The notes: generated from the sequence alone by a model not told the origin. 64,000 nt of DNA from Dioszegia crocea (GCA_001600615.1 BCKK01000011.1:124001-188000); one strand, 5' to 3'; counted from the first letter of the stretch, positions 1-12,051 are shown. Made by a program: numbers and translations.

Positions 1-1571
1 GATAGCGTACGATCTGAACACCTTATCTCCTAGGTCGCCATACACATCCTGCAATTCCAGTTGATACGAAGCTTCAACTTTACTGATTGTCGTTACGATT
101 TGGCTAGCTATGCTTTGTCCGGATGTTTCAGATGGGTAGGCGAAGCTTGCAGAGTGGTTGGTGGTCAATTGAACCTATGCGATCAGTTTTACCCACTCCA
201 ATGATATTGCGAGTAGAGCGAAGGCAGTAACTCACGTTGCCCTGCTCGAAATAGTGCACGTCCACCAGTAATTTCCCCTCGACCTTCCCAGCGGCTTTAT
301 CGACCGTCCAGCGAGTTCGCCATCTTCCCGTCCTGAGGATCAGCTTGGGGCTAGCAGCACAGCAGCTAATAGCTCACCAGAACGCATCAGTCTTGTATCG
401 ATTCCCGACCACCTCTAGCGTGTAGGTCGGGCTCTCCACCCGTTCCTGCTTCCGCTCTACCGGCTTCTCGACAGATGTCTCCTCCGTCGACTCGGCAGGA
501 GCAGGTAACGTCTCACTCCCCTCCACCTCGACTGCCTCCGGTACGGCCAGTGCCGATTTATCCTCCTTAGCCTCAACAACCGCATCCTCAGACTTCTCCC
601 CGGCAGGCACATCCTCAGTCTGAGCCGCTTCCGCCTCCTTGACCTCTTCCACAGCCTCATCGACCTTCTCCAACCCACCCGGCTGGTCCACCTCCTCCGC
701 CTTGGCCTCCTCGCCTACCAAAGGGGTCGCTGCTGGCTCGTTCGATCCAGCTCCAATTTGCTCCGGCACAATGTCCGTAACGATGTCATCGGAATCTGCC
801 ACTGGGGCAGGGGTGGAACCTCCCATGACAACATCTGATTCTGGGGCTTCGGTCGATGAGGGTTCAGGGGCTGAGGTAACAGGTGGAGTCTCGACTGCGG
901 GAGCGGGAGGTAAGAGAGGGTGTTGTGAGCAGTTAACAGAGGATTGGCCGGTTGAGTAGTGATTTTTTGTGTAGGCAGCTAGGGATTTGGCTAGCTCAGC
1001 TCTGCATCATGTCAGCTACTGGGCAACGAAACGACCATATCAGCGTACCTAAAAGCCTCTTCCTCCTCCGGCAGCTCGTAAGGCTCATACCCGCTAGCCA
1101 CCACATTGACATGGTCGAAGCTAAAGCTCTGCTTGCCCACAGCGTCAATGTATCGCTCTTGGTCCACGGATGATCTCGGAAGAATCGCTGCTTCCGAAAG
1201 CACAGACTAAGGGATCAGCTTCTTGAGTGTCCGTATGCACCATGTAACTTACGGTATGTGCGGCTATCCCATCCCTAGCGGGGTGCTCAACAACCGTGAG
1301 TTGGGCAAGGTTGTATTCCCTGAGCGCAGGACCGGCATGGACCATCAGTGCATTGTCGTCGGAAACGATGGCTCGGATAGCTATTAATCAGCTGGAGCGC
1401 GCTGCGTCCATAAGCGAGCAAGTGAGCCAACCATTGATCACATCGCTATACGTATCAGCTATGACCTTGCTGTTACGGGGACACAACCGCTCACTTGACT
1501 TCTCCCGGCGGAGACTGCTTGATGAGATTTGCTCCCAGCTTTGCTCTCTGATTTGATGATAGCTCTGCCAT
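1..1571 (-). CDS. CAP1: F-actin-capping protein subunit alpha (3' end outside window)
   Basis: Alpha subunit of the heterodimer that caps actin filament barbed ends. Coding exons on the minus strand: 1571-1495, 1445-1432, 1380-1253, 1206-1049, 1001-378, 332-236 and 174-11; an intron donor (GTACGC) starts at 10, so the last exon lies beyond the window. Family landmarks are KQSPPGEVNDV at the N-terminus, ALREYNLAQLTVVEHP, FSFDHV, LAAYTKNHY, FWTGRWRTRW and VDVHYFEQGNV. The second exon is only 14 bases but restores the conserved stretch between GEV and AIRAIV. Between LAAYTKNHYSTG and YTLEVVGNRY lies an extra segment of about 165 residues rich in Glu, Ala, Pro and Val, absent from the animal protein as I know it. 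The start ATG at 1571 is the first in frame and gives the expected N-terminus. Divergent from SPT6. Confidence 0.9.
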
Positions 1572-2191
1572 ACTGATTGGGTAAATAAGATGGCTGTCAA
1601 TAGGAGCGGTCAAAGAGGGTCAAAGGCGTGAGGACAGGCAGGGCGGCAAAAAAGGTCGTGCCTGACTCGAGTCTCGTTCCTACCCCCCCTTTTAGTGACA
1701 TAATTTTGGTGCAAGTCTATGCATCCAGCTCTCATATTCCAGTCAACTATGCATACGGACAGTCCCAGGCCTGAGCTACCCTCTCGCGTTAAGATATGCC
1801 AATTTGAAGCAGATTTACTTGCGCGAGAGACGGTGGCGAGGCCGATTTCTCGAGGTCACTTTCTCAGGCATCCATGCATCAAAAGACTTCGAAAAGGCAC
1901 CGGGATGACCGTCTGGCGCTCCTTTACCTGATGAGCTATCCCACGAATCTCAAAGTTAGGATACTGTAGACGGGAGAGCTATGAGGCAGAAACCAAAATG
2001 GACGAGACCCGGCCGGGGTCCCCCTCCACCAAATACGGCACACGGGCAGCATGCACGTGGCCTTTGACCGGTGTTCGCCGCCCCTTCTGGCTTCGCTACG
2101 AGAAGACATCCCTATATTCTCCATCTATCTTCCTTCACGACTCCCAACAACTCCCACCTTCTTCTCCCCTTGTACCAAGGCCACTAAAGCC
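1572..2191. promoter_or_regulatory. Divergent intergenic region CAP1 / SPT6
   Basis: About 620 bases between two diverging start codons. It should hold both promoters. I see no clear TATA box, no convincing additional gene and no repeat in it. The open frame that extends upstream of the SPT6 ATG is not needed for the protein. Confidence 0.5.
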
Positions 2192-5100
2192 ATGTCTGAC
2201 CGCTCGAGGTCCCCAACCGACGAAGGGTCAGGCGACGAGATACGTCCTCACGGCGAACACGATTCTTCCGAAGAGTCCGAAGACGACCCAGAAGAATATC
2301 GCCGCGTTGCCGACGGATTCATTGTGGAGGGGGATGACGATGATGATGAGGGAGAAGATGGTGAGAAACGGAAAGAGACGAAAGAGGAGCGTCGGGCGAG
2401 AAAGAAGGAAGAGAAACGGAATAGGAAACGACAGAAGCGGAAAGAGCGCGGTGCCGAATTATCAGATGACGAGTTGGAACTCATCAATGAGAATAGGGGG
2501 ATTGCTGGGGGACCTAGTCTCAGTCGGCCATTGAAGCGGCTAAGGCGGAGGTCGGGTAGTGATGGGGATGGGGAAGAGGAAGATGTTGGTCGGCAAGATT
2601 TGAGGAATATGTTTGCGGACGATGAGGAACGGCTGGATGAGGATGACGATGATCTTGGGGATTTCATCGAGGAGGATGAAGAGGCTGCGCCACCTGGAGA
2701 GACTGAGGATGAGAGGCGGCAGAGAAAGAGGGAAGAGAAGAAACTACGGCGGGAACAGGCTAAACGACGGCCTGATGTGGCTGGTGTTGATAAAAGGTGA
2801 GTCTTGCCACACTTTACAGGTACATGGCTGATCTGTTAGCGCGTGGGATGAGGCATTTGAAGTCTTCGGTAGTGGTGAAGACTACGACTGGGCGCTACAA
2901 GGCGAAGATGGGATTCAAGACGAGGACGAGATTGATCCAGCCAAGAAGGACCTTCGGCTCGAAGACGTCTTTGATCCCTCGGAAATCAAAGCTCGTCGAC
3001 TACAGGACGAGGACAAAACCATCGCCTCTCTCGACCGGCCGGAAAGACACCAACTCATGAATTCTACCCTATCCGACAACCCCGTCATTGCTCCCGACTC
3101 CCTCTATCCTCCACCAGACCTTGCGGCCGGGTACGCCTACAACAAAATATCCCAGCGAACGCAATACATCTTTTGCGGAATGCACTACGACGGCTCTTAC
3201 CCTCCTCCTCACGAACAAACCCAATTCTCCTACACTCCCCAGCGCCGACCGGACCTCGCCACCGAGTTCATCAAAGCGGTCTCTACCGCGCTCAACATGA
3301 TGTTTGTGCAGCATCTCGAAGTACCATATCTGTGGCACTACAAGCGGGACGTTTTGAGTGTTTTGGAAAATGAGGGAAAGAGCTCAGTGCAGTTCTTGGA
3401 GAAGGACGAATTGTGGGCGCTGTACAACCTCGGTATCAAATTCCGGGCGGTATATGAGCGGACGCAGCAAGTCAGGGAGACATGGAAGAAGATTCAGGCT
3501 AGGCGGCCAGAACTCCAAGATCGTTATCTCACCGAAACGCTCTTGGGGTCTGTGTGTATGCTGGGTATTGAGTCTGCAGCGGAAGGAGTGGAGTGGTTGG
3601 CATATCACTACGCCCAGGATATTCGGGAGATTAAGGAAGAGGAGGTAGTGGAGGAGGGATCGAAGCGCCTGCCTGAGCGAATGGCACATGACGATATGAG
3701 GGAGGGGCCAATTATGACACTGGTCAAGGCGTTTGGGATCGATGTTTCGAATGTCGCCGTTAGCTTTAACGATGCCCAGGGACAGCCTCACGAGCCGAAA
3801 GATTCAGATAGGGCGCCTGCGGACTTGGCGGAGGAATTTGCTGGGACTGGGACGCCATACCTCACCGGCGAGGATGCGCTGGAGGGTGAGTCAATGTTGG
3901 CAACATTTAGGGCTAGGCTGACATTTGCAGCTGCGAGTGCGGTCATCATTAATGAGTTGGCGAAAGATCCTTCTATCCGTCTACAAGCTAGAGAATTCGT
4001 CAAGGAATGTGCGGACATTACTGTCAACCCGACAGAAAGGGGAATGACCGTTATCGACCAGTACCACACATACTATGTAAGCTGACGAATGCACGATCGG
4101 AATGACGTGTCTTGAGCTGACGCCACAGACGTTCAAATTCCTCACTAGCAAACCCGCCAACAGCTTCGCTGGCACGCCTCAATGGCTTCACATCCTGAAA
4201 GCCGAAGAAGAAGGCCTGATTACCATTTCCATCGACGTTGCCGACTCACAAGTCAGTGGCTTTTCAGGCGCGCTTGAACGGTGCTGCGTTTCCAACGACT
4301 ACGGAGAGGTCGCATCAAAATGGAATGAAATCAGAAGGGAGCTCTGTCGCGACTTGACCAAATTGCACTTGATTCCCATGGGGAGTAAGTGGGTGAAGGA
4401 GTATCTTCGAAGTCAGGCTGAGGACTTTGTGGCGGAACGATGTCGTATGGAACTTGAATTTGTAAGTTCTACAGAACCGTCAAGATATGGGCTAATTGGG
4501 CCAGAGAATCAACGTCAAGCCGTACTGTGGCCTCGGTATGGAACCTGGAGAGACACCCACCGTTCTTGCCTTAACCAACGGAGCCGGAGATATCCGGGAC
4601 GCCGTCATTGCCGTCATGCTCGATGATAACGGTGTCGTTTTGACGCAAACGAAATTCGATAACCTGAAGGACGATGCCGACAGAGAGGCATTCATGCACC
4701 TTGTCGAACGCAAAAAGCCAAAAGTCGTCGCTATTGGTGGTCTGTCCGTACAGACTGCTAGGCTGAAGGATGAGGTTCATGGTGTTCTTCGAGAAATTGG
4801 GATTAGACTCGCTGGTGAAAATCCTCCGATATCCGATACGTTCCAGTCCCACGAAGAATTCACTCAGGCTTTGGCCATCTTCGACGACCGTCTTCGACCT
4901 TACTCTACCCCCCTCATTGTCCCGAATGACGCTACGGCGCGGATGTTCATGAATAGCGAGGAAGCTGCGAAGGAGCATCCGGGTCTGCCGCTCAATGGGC
5001 GGTATGCGTTGGCGCTGGCGAGATTTGTGCAGAATCCGTTGAATGCTTATGCGAAGCTGGGGAGGAGGATGTTGGATATTACATTCATGGAATACCATCA

Positions 5101-7382
5101 GAAGTTGGTGAGTTGCTTTGCGCCATTGTTTGTTTTTGAGATTTCAGCTAACAAGACAGATCTCACAAGAGAAACTTCTTATACATCTTGAGCGGGCGCT
5201 GGTCAACTCAGTCTGTGCGATGGGGATCGAAATCAATTCTTGCGTTGCGGATGCGTATCAGCGATCTATGCTGCCTTTCATCTCGGGTCTAGGACCCCGA
5301 AAGGCGGATTCTCTGGTCCATGCGGTCGGCAGAGCCGTGAGTTCGAGCGAATTCCGAAGAATAGCCATAAGCTGACATTCCAGGGTGTGATCCTCAACCG
5401 AATCCAATTCTCCGAATCTGGATTATTCGGACCTACAATCTTCGAAAACGTTGCCGGTTTCCTCTCTATCGAATCCGACCTCGAAAACCTCAGCTTAGAA
5501 GAGGCCAACCCCCAAGAACAGGCCGATCCGCTCGACTGCACCCGTATCCATCCGGAAGACTACGAGTTTGCGCAAAAGATGTGCCAAGACGCCCTGGACC
5601 TAGATGTCGAGGATGTCGAGGGGCAGCATAAATCCGAAGTCGTCCAGAAGCTCATGACGGACGAGGACCGAGCGCGGAAGTTGTCAGAGCTCAATCTGGA
5701 CGATTTCGCCTACAACTTGCAACGGCAGGGCGAGGGTAATAAGCGACATACCCTGGGCGAAATCGTGAATGAGCTCATTCAATTCCGGTCGGATCGTCGA
5801 CCACCATTCTACGAGCCTACACCATGGGAAGTCGTCACTATGCTCACTGGCGAAACGGAGCGTTCAATTGGTCGCGGTATTCGAGTCTCGGCGGTCGTTC
5901 GGAAACCCATGGCTGCTCGGGCGTTCTGCGTCTTGCAATCGGGCATCGACGCTATACTCGATCGAGAGTATGCGGCGGATGATGAGAATGTCCAGTCTTG
6001 TGAGGATGTAGTGAAGAAGGGTCAGACGCTCAATGCGGTTATCCTCGCGGTTGAACCCCATCGATTCCAAGTCCGGATTTCTATCCGATCGGTCGATCTT
6101 GCCCAATCCGTTCCCTTCATTCAACCATTCGTTACCGATACAGCCAACAATGAGGGTCGGCGGATTTTGGCGGAAGAGGCAGCGGCAGCGAAGAAGATGC
6201 GGTCGCAGGGCAAGGCGAAGCGAGTGATCAATCACCCGAATTGGCACGTCATGAACTCTGGTCAGGCGGAGCAATTCTTGGCTTCTCAGCCAAGAGGGGA
6301 GGTTGTCATTCGGCCGAGTTCAAAGGGAGGGGATCACCTGGCGTTGACGTTCAAGCTGGACGAAGAGGTGTTTCAGCATGTCGACATTCAGGAGATTGAT
6401 AAGCCGAATGAGTATGCCTTGGGGAGGATCCTACGAATTGGGTCAAAGTATACCTTTGGAGATCTGGACGATGTCATTGTTAATTACGTCAAGGCGATAA
6501 TGAGGATGTTGGAAGAGGCGGAAAGGTCAGAAAAGTTCAGACCAGAAAAAGAACTCGGTAAGTCTATTTGGCTCGGATTCTCATCTGTGCTGACATCCAG
6601 GACCATACCTTAAAAACACCCTACTCGCCTTCCCAAATCGATCCATGTATGGATTTTGCCTAAATCACGAAAAGCCAGGCTACCTCACCCTTGCCTTTCT
6701 CAACAAATCGTCCAAGGACGGCGGGCAGATCCAAGAGTGGCCCGTCCGGCTTCTTCCGGGTGCGTACGCCCTCAACAATGCCGAAGTGCCCGGGATGAAT
6801 GAGCTGTGTAATGCCTTTAAAGCGCAGTACTCATCTCGGTTGTCGGAGCAGGGTGCGGGTGGGAAGACGCCGGGTATCAGGGCAGGACGGACACCGGCGC
6901 ATGGAGGTCGGACACCTGGGATGGGAGGTGCGACGCCTTATGGCGCTGGCCGGACACCAGCGGTTGGCGGGGCAACACCGTATGGTGCTGGTGGTGGGTC
7001 TGTGAGGACACCTGCGATGGGTGGGGCGACGCCGACGCCGTATGGTCCTCCTCCGGGTTTAGGCAGGACGCCAGTTGTAGGTGGAGCAACGCCTTATGGA
7101 CCGCCTGGAACAACAAGGACGCCGATAAGACCGGGTATGACCCCTAATGCTTGTAAGTCCGCATCTTGAGATATAGGATAGGGCTGATGGTCAGATGGCC
7201 AAGCTCAAGCAGGCCCTTCTAGGGGTCCGGGACAGTATGGCGGGGCGACACCATATGGTCCCCCAGGCGGTGCAGGTGGAGGATATCAGGGCGGGTCACA
7301 AGGTGGTATGCGGCCGCCGGGAGGACCGGGAGCGGGGATGAATGCGGAACGGGCGGCGATGCTTGCTAGGCAGGGCAGATGA
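2192..7382 (+). CDS. SPT6: Transcription elongation factor and histone chaperone Spt6
   Basis: Nuclear histone chaperone that travels with RNA polymerase II. Eight exons: 2192-2796, 2840-4076, 4129-4461, 4505-5107, 5160-5336, 5384-6557, 6601-7152 and 7195-7382; all phases close and give about 1622 residues, close to known Spt6 lengths. The N-terminal 200 residues are highly acidic, with Arg/Lys runs. The middle holds the YqgF-like core ([17 protein letters not shown]), a helix-hairpin-helix ([10 protein letters not shown]) and an S1-like part. The tandem SH2 region follows, with [28 protein letters not shown] and [14 protein letters not shown]. The start ATG at 2192 ([12 protein letters not shown]) is preferred over an upstream in-frame ATG at 2051 because conserved acidic sequence begins there. 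The C-terminus is a Gly/Thr/Pro repeat tail, listed separately. Confidence 0.96.
6873..7300 (+). repeat. Coding repeat tail of SPT6 (RTPxxGGxTPYG-like units)
   Basis: Imperfect protein repeats at the C-terminus of Spt6: units such as [29 protein letters not shown] and [13 protein letters not shown], with one intron (7153-7194) inside the tail. Each unit carries Thr-Pro dipeptides, often followed by Tyr-Gly. The pattern resembles the Thr-Pro-rich C-terminal repeats known from Spt5 more than the usual Spt6 tail. Confidence 0.8.
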
Positions 7383-7639
7383 GTGGGCTACCTGGAGATG
7401 GGGACAGGGGGCAAGGGGTAAAGGATAGCTGAAGTTGTGAGAGCGAAAATCTCGAATTAGGGTTTACCACAGTGCATGATTGTGTCATTTGCTCAGACGT
7501 TTTCGGGTCACAGCGTACCAACACCACTCAACTCTGGATCATACTAGACTGACAATGCATAGACTATTGACAAATGTGAGATAACACAACCCGGGAGATC
7601 TAAGGACATCTAAGGTGGAAGAGGGGAGAGGGGCAATTC

Positions 7640-8185
7640 TTATGCAGCGGGAACGGGGAACTGGTCATGTCAGCGAAATCCGACGCGGAGACGGGCCAGA
7701 TTCAAATGAAGAAAACGCACGCCAGGGAAACAGCTCTCGAACGTGGCCTTGGGGTGCTTGTTGTCAGAGTGGATCTTGACTCTGAGGATGATCAGCTACA
7801 GGTACCCCTCGAGCCGGGGCCAAAGGAAGACTTACTGTGCGTAAGGTGATGTTCCCTGGAAAGTCTGCTTGCAGACGAAGCACTGGATAGACTGAGCGGC
7901 CTGATAAGTTTGTTAGCTATAGATTCGAAGGAGAGCTATAAGGAAGGGCAAGGCATACCTGGTTAGACTTCAATTGCGAAGCGGGGGCTTTGGGTCCCTT
8001 GCCAGCCGCCCTTTCCCTGTCTTTGGCTGATTTAGCACCCTGGGATAGTCAGTGCGATGAGACTGGACATGTCTAGCGGGTATATGGCCAAAGACGAGTG
8101 ATCATCCTGTAGACAGGGAGATCATTGTCCGTGGAGGATGAGCAAAACGTGGTGAGGAAACGTGACTCACGTTGCCGCCGCCCAT
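7640..8185 (-). CDS. Small zinc-finger protein, 4F5 / At2g23090-like family
   Basis: Small basic protein of about 80 residues. Minus-strand exons: 8185-8171, 8039-7959, 7900-7836, 7781-7721 and 7660-7640, phases closing. The N-terminus MGGGN followed by GAKSAKDRERAAGKG matches the 4F5-type basic region. The second half has a C2H2-like finger: CFVCKQTF, then HSDNKHPKATFESCFPG. Both are typical of the conserved eukaryotic family represented by Arabidopsis At2g23090, whose role is not well defined. The first exon is only 15 bases. The last intron is inferred from the donor GTGCGT at 7720 and the branch GCTGAC; without it the protein would end with a different short tail. Confidence 0.75.
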
Positions 8186-8501
8186 TGTGAGAAGAGTTGA
8201 TAGGAGGAAAAGGGGGAGGGGATTGAGGAGGCCTGCTGTGATCTGACAGCGGGTCTTAGCTGGTTGATATAGGAATGGAAGATATAGAGCCAGAAAGACA
8301 GGTGTTGTTGTTGAGGATTTGGAAAATTTGTCTAAAGTTGAACCGTGCCTGACAATCAAAGGAGACCCCTGATATTCTGCACGTGTCAGTTGCTTGGTGT
8401 CAGGGGATGTACTCACTACCGTACTGAGCGTGAGTAAGTTACTAGCACTGTCACACGCATTGCCACTGACAACATAACTCTACCTGTCATCAACCGTAAC
8501 C
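8186..8501. promoter_or_regulatory. Divergent intergenic region
   Basis: About 316 bases between the small zinc-finger gene and the HExxH-protein gene, which diverge. No additional gene is supported; an open frame across it on the minus strand has no recognisable protein. Confidence 0.4.
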
Positions 8502-9744
8502 ATGCTCCACCCCACCAGCTCAGGATTGGCTCAGACCCAGCCCATCATACGCACTACGACTCCACAGTCGAACACCGAGCTCGATCTCATTCCGTATCGA
8601 ACCCAATCTCACTATGTGATCGTTTCGCACAGCGGCAATCATGGGTCAGTCTCGCGTGACGACTCGCCACATGAGTACTACGCTCTCAACGAAGCCATTG
8701 AGGTCGCGCGTCGGTTGATATCTCAACCCTCGATACAAAACAAGATAGCATTCGCCCTACGCCATACGGGAAATAGCCCTGACCCAGATTACGGGATTCT
8801 ACCATCCCCTCACTACGAGGCGGATTCCATCATGAAGGCGAGGATCGGAGAGTGGTTCGGGGGGAGCAACATGAAGATCATGTTGTTCGAGCCGGACAAC
8901 GTTGAGGAGGATTACGTCAACGGCTTCACAAAGACCACTTTTCCTCGAGTGATAAACATCAATCGACAGGTACTTTATCACTTCCTATGACTCCACAGGC
9001 ATGTGAGACTCTACTAACCAAACCAGCGAATCCGGAGCTGCGCGGCGGCCTGTGAGAAGTTCGGCCCTACCAGCGAAGAGTACCATAGGGCGCTCTTCTT
9101 TGTGATTACAACGCTCGTCCACGAGAGCATGCATGGTATGAGATACTTGATCGTAAGTCTTCATTACTAGGGTCCACCAGACCAGAATACTGATGATAGC
9201 AGAAAGAGGCTGCCAGACCAACTCCACCGAAAATCACGTACGATGAGCGGCTTGCGGATTACATCAAGGAGGATGGTGCGGCGGCGGTCCAAGGCGAGGG
9301 AGGGTGGTATCTTGAGCGGTCTGTGTTTGGCGGGTGTGTGGGCGCGACGCCCTGTCCGGATCCCATGTTTACGGCAAGTGGCAGCTCAGCTCTAGGTGTT
9401 GGACTTTGAGCAAAGCGACTTACACTACTCGCAGGGTGAAGTAGGACAAATAATCATCCAGCGCGCGGCGCCAGAGATCGAGTGCTGGTACGCTGTAGAG
9501 GCAGAAAGCCTTCGGGCAATAATAGAAGGTTAGCATTGGCGCTGACTCTGTTTGTCTCGTGGCTGATCATGCGACAGGTGCGGAAGGATGGTTGACGAAA
9601 GTCCCGTTCGTCCCGCGACGTAGGTCAGACGTCTATGCTGGCCGAGCCCTCTTGCTCAGTCCGCAACCGAGGGACACATTCATCGAGACTCGTGACAGGG
9701 TGATGCGATGCGGGACTGGAAAATGGGGAGATGCACGGGTGTGA
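8502..9744 (+). CDS. Uncharacterised protein with an HExxH (zincin-like) motif
   Basis: Not recognised as a named family. Exons 8502-8969, 9027-9152, 9203-9373, 9435-9528 and 9578-9744 give about 341 residues with closed phases. Exon 2 encodes TTLVHESMHGMRYL, a perfect HExxH (HESMH) in a hydrophobic helix context as in zinc metallopeptidases. About 50 residues downstream comes EGEGGWYLERSVFGG, whose Glu residues could supply a third metal ligand; that is inference. No signal peptide is evident at the N-terminus, which is polar and Gln/Thr-rich, so the protein may be cytosolic. The third intron begins with GCAAGT at 9374, a GC-AG intron; reading through the boundary is not otherwise compatible with the next exon. 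The ATG at 8502 is the first in frame. Confidence 0.65.
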
Positions 9745-9877
9745 GGGTGGTATGAAGAGTGGATACAAGTCACGGTCAATGATAACATTCTACAGTGCAA
9801 TTGTGGCTCTGCCACACCCCGAACGCGGGCTCCAGATTTCTCAAAAGGGCATATACTGACGCATCACATGAAGCTAC

Positions 9878-12051
9878 CTAGAAGACGAAATCCTCAACTT
9901 TCCACTTCCCAATATCCTGACCCATCAACTCAGCCCCAGCTCCAGGCTTCGGTGCCCCAATCTTCTTCCTCCCGCCCCCACTTCCAGCGGCAGCCTTCAC
10001 CATCTCCGCCGAGCGCATATTCTCCTTCTTTGCATTGAGCTCCGCCCGCCTCTTCTCTTCCCGCTTCGAAAGCGTCAATAGCGCATCAACCGGAGCGCAC
10101 AATTTTCGAATTTCCGCTTGGAGCGTAAGGAGGGGTCCGAGAGATGCCGCCAGTGATTCGAGGAGAGGTGCCGCGGACTCATGCTCCACAAATAAGGGCA
10201 AATGGGAGTCGAGTAGTAGGCTAGAGTGTGCGAGGATAGAATCGAGAGATGGGATAGATGAAGTAGGGGATTTGGTAACGGGTTGGGAATCGGGCCAAAC
10301 CAGGCCATCTGTCCGGTGCTGACACCACTGATCACACCATTTGACCAATTGTGAGAGGAGACGAGTGGCCTCTTCGACTGAGACATTTCGGCGTAATTCG
10401 AATCGGAAGTCGACAGTGGGCGCAGGGAGGGAGAGGAAGTCGGCATAGACGAGGTTGATATTTCCGTCGGCTATTGCTCGCTTTAGGATGGCGACTAGGG
10501 TGGAGGATGATAAGGTGGGAGTAGACTTCATGAGTCTTCGGACGGACTTCCAGGCCTTTGCGTCAAGGGACCCTTCTAGAAGTGTCGCTAGATCGGGCGA
10601 ATCCTGTGCTTTCTCTTCTGATGCCACCTTGGCCCCTTCTGGCTTGGGTGCCTTCTTCTTCTCCTTGCTTTGAGACACCATGTATTTTGCTGTCCGCTCC
10701 TGTGACCCCAACAGCAGGTTCATTCCGAAGCCCTTTTGTGGCAACGCCAACTCGCAAGTGTAGACCACTGATCGGCCGGTGTCCTTGTCGCTGTGTTTGT
10801 GCCATACGACGAATGAGACGGTCCATGTTGAGGCAGAAGCCTTACCGAGGAGATTCACTTGGGATATCTCTCCTTCTGCTGAGAAGGCAGAAATGTCGCT
10901 GGCGGCCAGGACGACGGGGGTATCGGAGCTCAAGAGACTAAGAATGAGTGATGGGGCAGGTTGAGTGACGGCATGAAGAATGAGGGATTGGGTGGAAGGG
11001 ACAGAGACGAGGGCTGGGGCGATGGCGAGATAGGGTAAAGGAGTGGGTGGGGAGCTCGAGGGTGGGGTTCGTAGATTTTTGGTGAATAGTTTAGAAGAAG
11101 AGCCTGATTGTCAGATGGGGATACCGAACGATTGCACGTTGACTTACTGATAGTAGTCACAGTCCCATCCTCGGCTACATCCGCCAATATCGTCATGTCG
11201 CTCCATACCCCAACGTCTGACTGGTTCGTCAGGCGTGCCGAGCACTCGCCCTCTTCAGGATGATCAATTCTGAACGAAAAGATCTGGCCCGTCCTAGCGA
11301 CCAGTACGATACCGGAAGATCCTCCAGCTGTCGAGACAATCCTGCTCGAGATGATCTGGCCCGTGACGGTGGTATGGGGAAGAGGGAAGAGTTGATCTGA
11401 AGTGTCGATGAGGAATAACGAGCCATCTGCTCCGACGGCTAGTATGGGATAATTCGTCGATGTCAGATGGTTCAAACTCTGGATGAGGTGATCCGACTGT
11501 ATGTGTCAGCGATTAGACTCTGACCTGCAAACTAGATGAACGTACTTTGATGACGGTCTTCTCATCATCCTCACCCCGCCAACACCAAATCTCGCCAGAC
11601 CGCTGTCCCTCTTTGCCAATCTCGGGACTTTGCACTCCAACCAGAGTTGTCCGCCTGGGCCCAACCTCTACAGCGTCCTCCGAGTCGACTGAAGAGCTCA
11701 TCTCCGCATCCTCTTCTTGTGGCTGCGCCTTGCCTTTGCCTTTCTCCAATCCGGCAATGGGAGGTGGTAGGTAGCTGACGGGGTAGGATGAGAACATTGT
11801 CGATGGGGGAACGGTGTAGGATGAGGTTGGCCGGAGGGTCTTCAGCTGACACATGTCAGCTCACTGCCTCGAGGCATGGATTGGCAAAGACTCACGTCGT
11901 ACGTCCACACCCCATCGCCTTGGACAGCTAGGACCGCCAGTTCTCCCTCGCTCCCATGAACGGGCGAAAGTGTGACATGTCGATCTTTCGATGAAGAAGC
12001 ATGAGACGTCTGGAACGTTGCCAGAAGCGTAGGTGCTGATATAGACGCCAT
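9878..12051 (-). CDS. Probable nucleolar protein, NOL11/Utp8-like
   Basis: Minus-strand exons 12051-11896, 11845-11546, 11496-11148 and 11103-9878 give about 676 residues with closed phases. The first 400 residues look like a degenerate beta-propeller: repeated hydrophobic strands such as PILAVGADGSLFLIDTS and GIVLVARTGQIFSFRI. The C-terminal part is helical (LLSQLVKWCDQWCQ, LLDSHLPLFVEH) and ends in a Lys/Arg-rich tail. This architecture and length fit the NOL11/Utp8 subunits of the small-subunit processome that support rDNA transcription and early rRNA processing. The assignment rests on general pattern rather than an exact motif, so another propeller protein is possible. The translation start is the ATG at 12051 (MASISAPT). 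It diverges from IMP2. Confidence 0.5.

Noticed and set aside
2051..2191. Upstream in-frame ATG for SPT6
   Set aside because: The extra 47 residues lack acidic composition and read like leader sequence; the ATG at 2192 gives the expected start.
2248..2667. Minus-strand Ser-rich frame of 139 residues
   Set aside because: Antisense of the acidic GAG/GAT-rich N-terminus of SPT6, which automatically reads as Ser.
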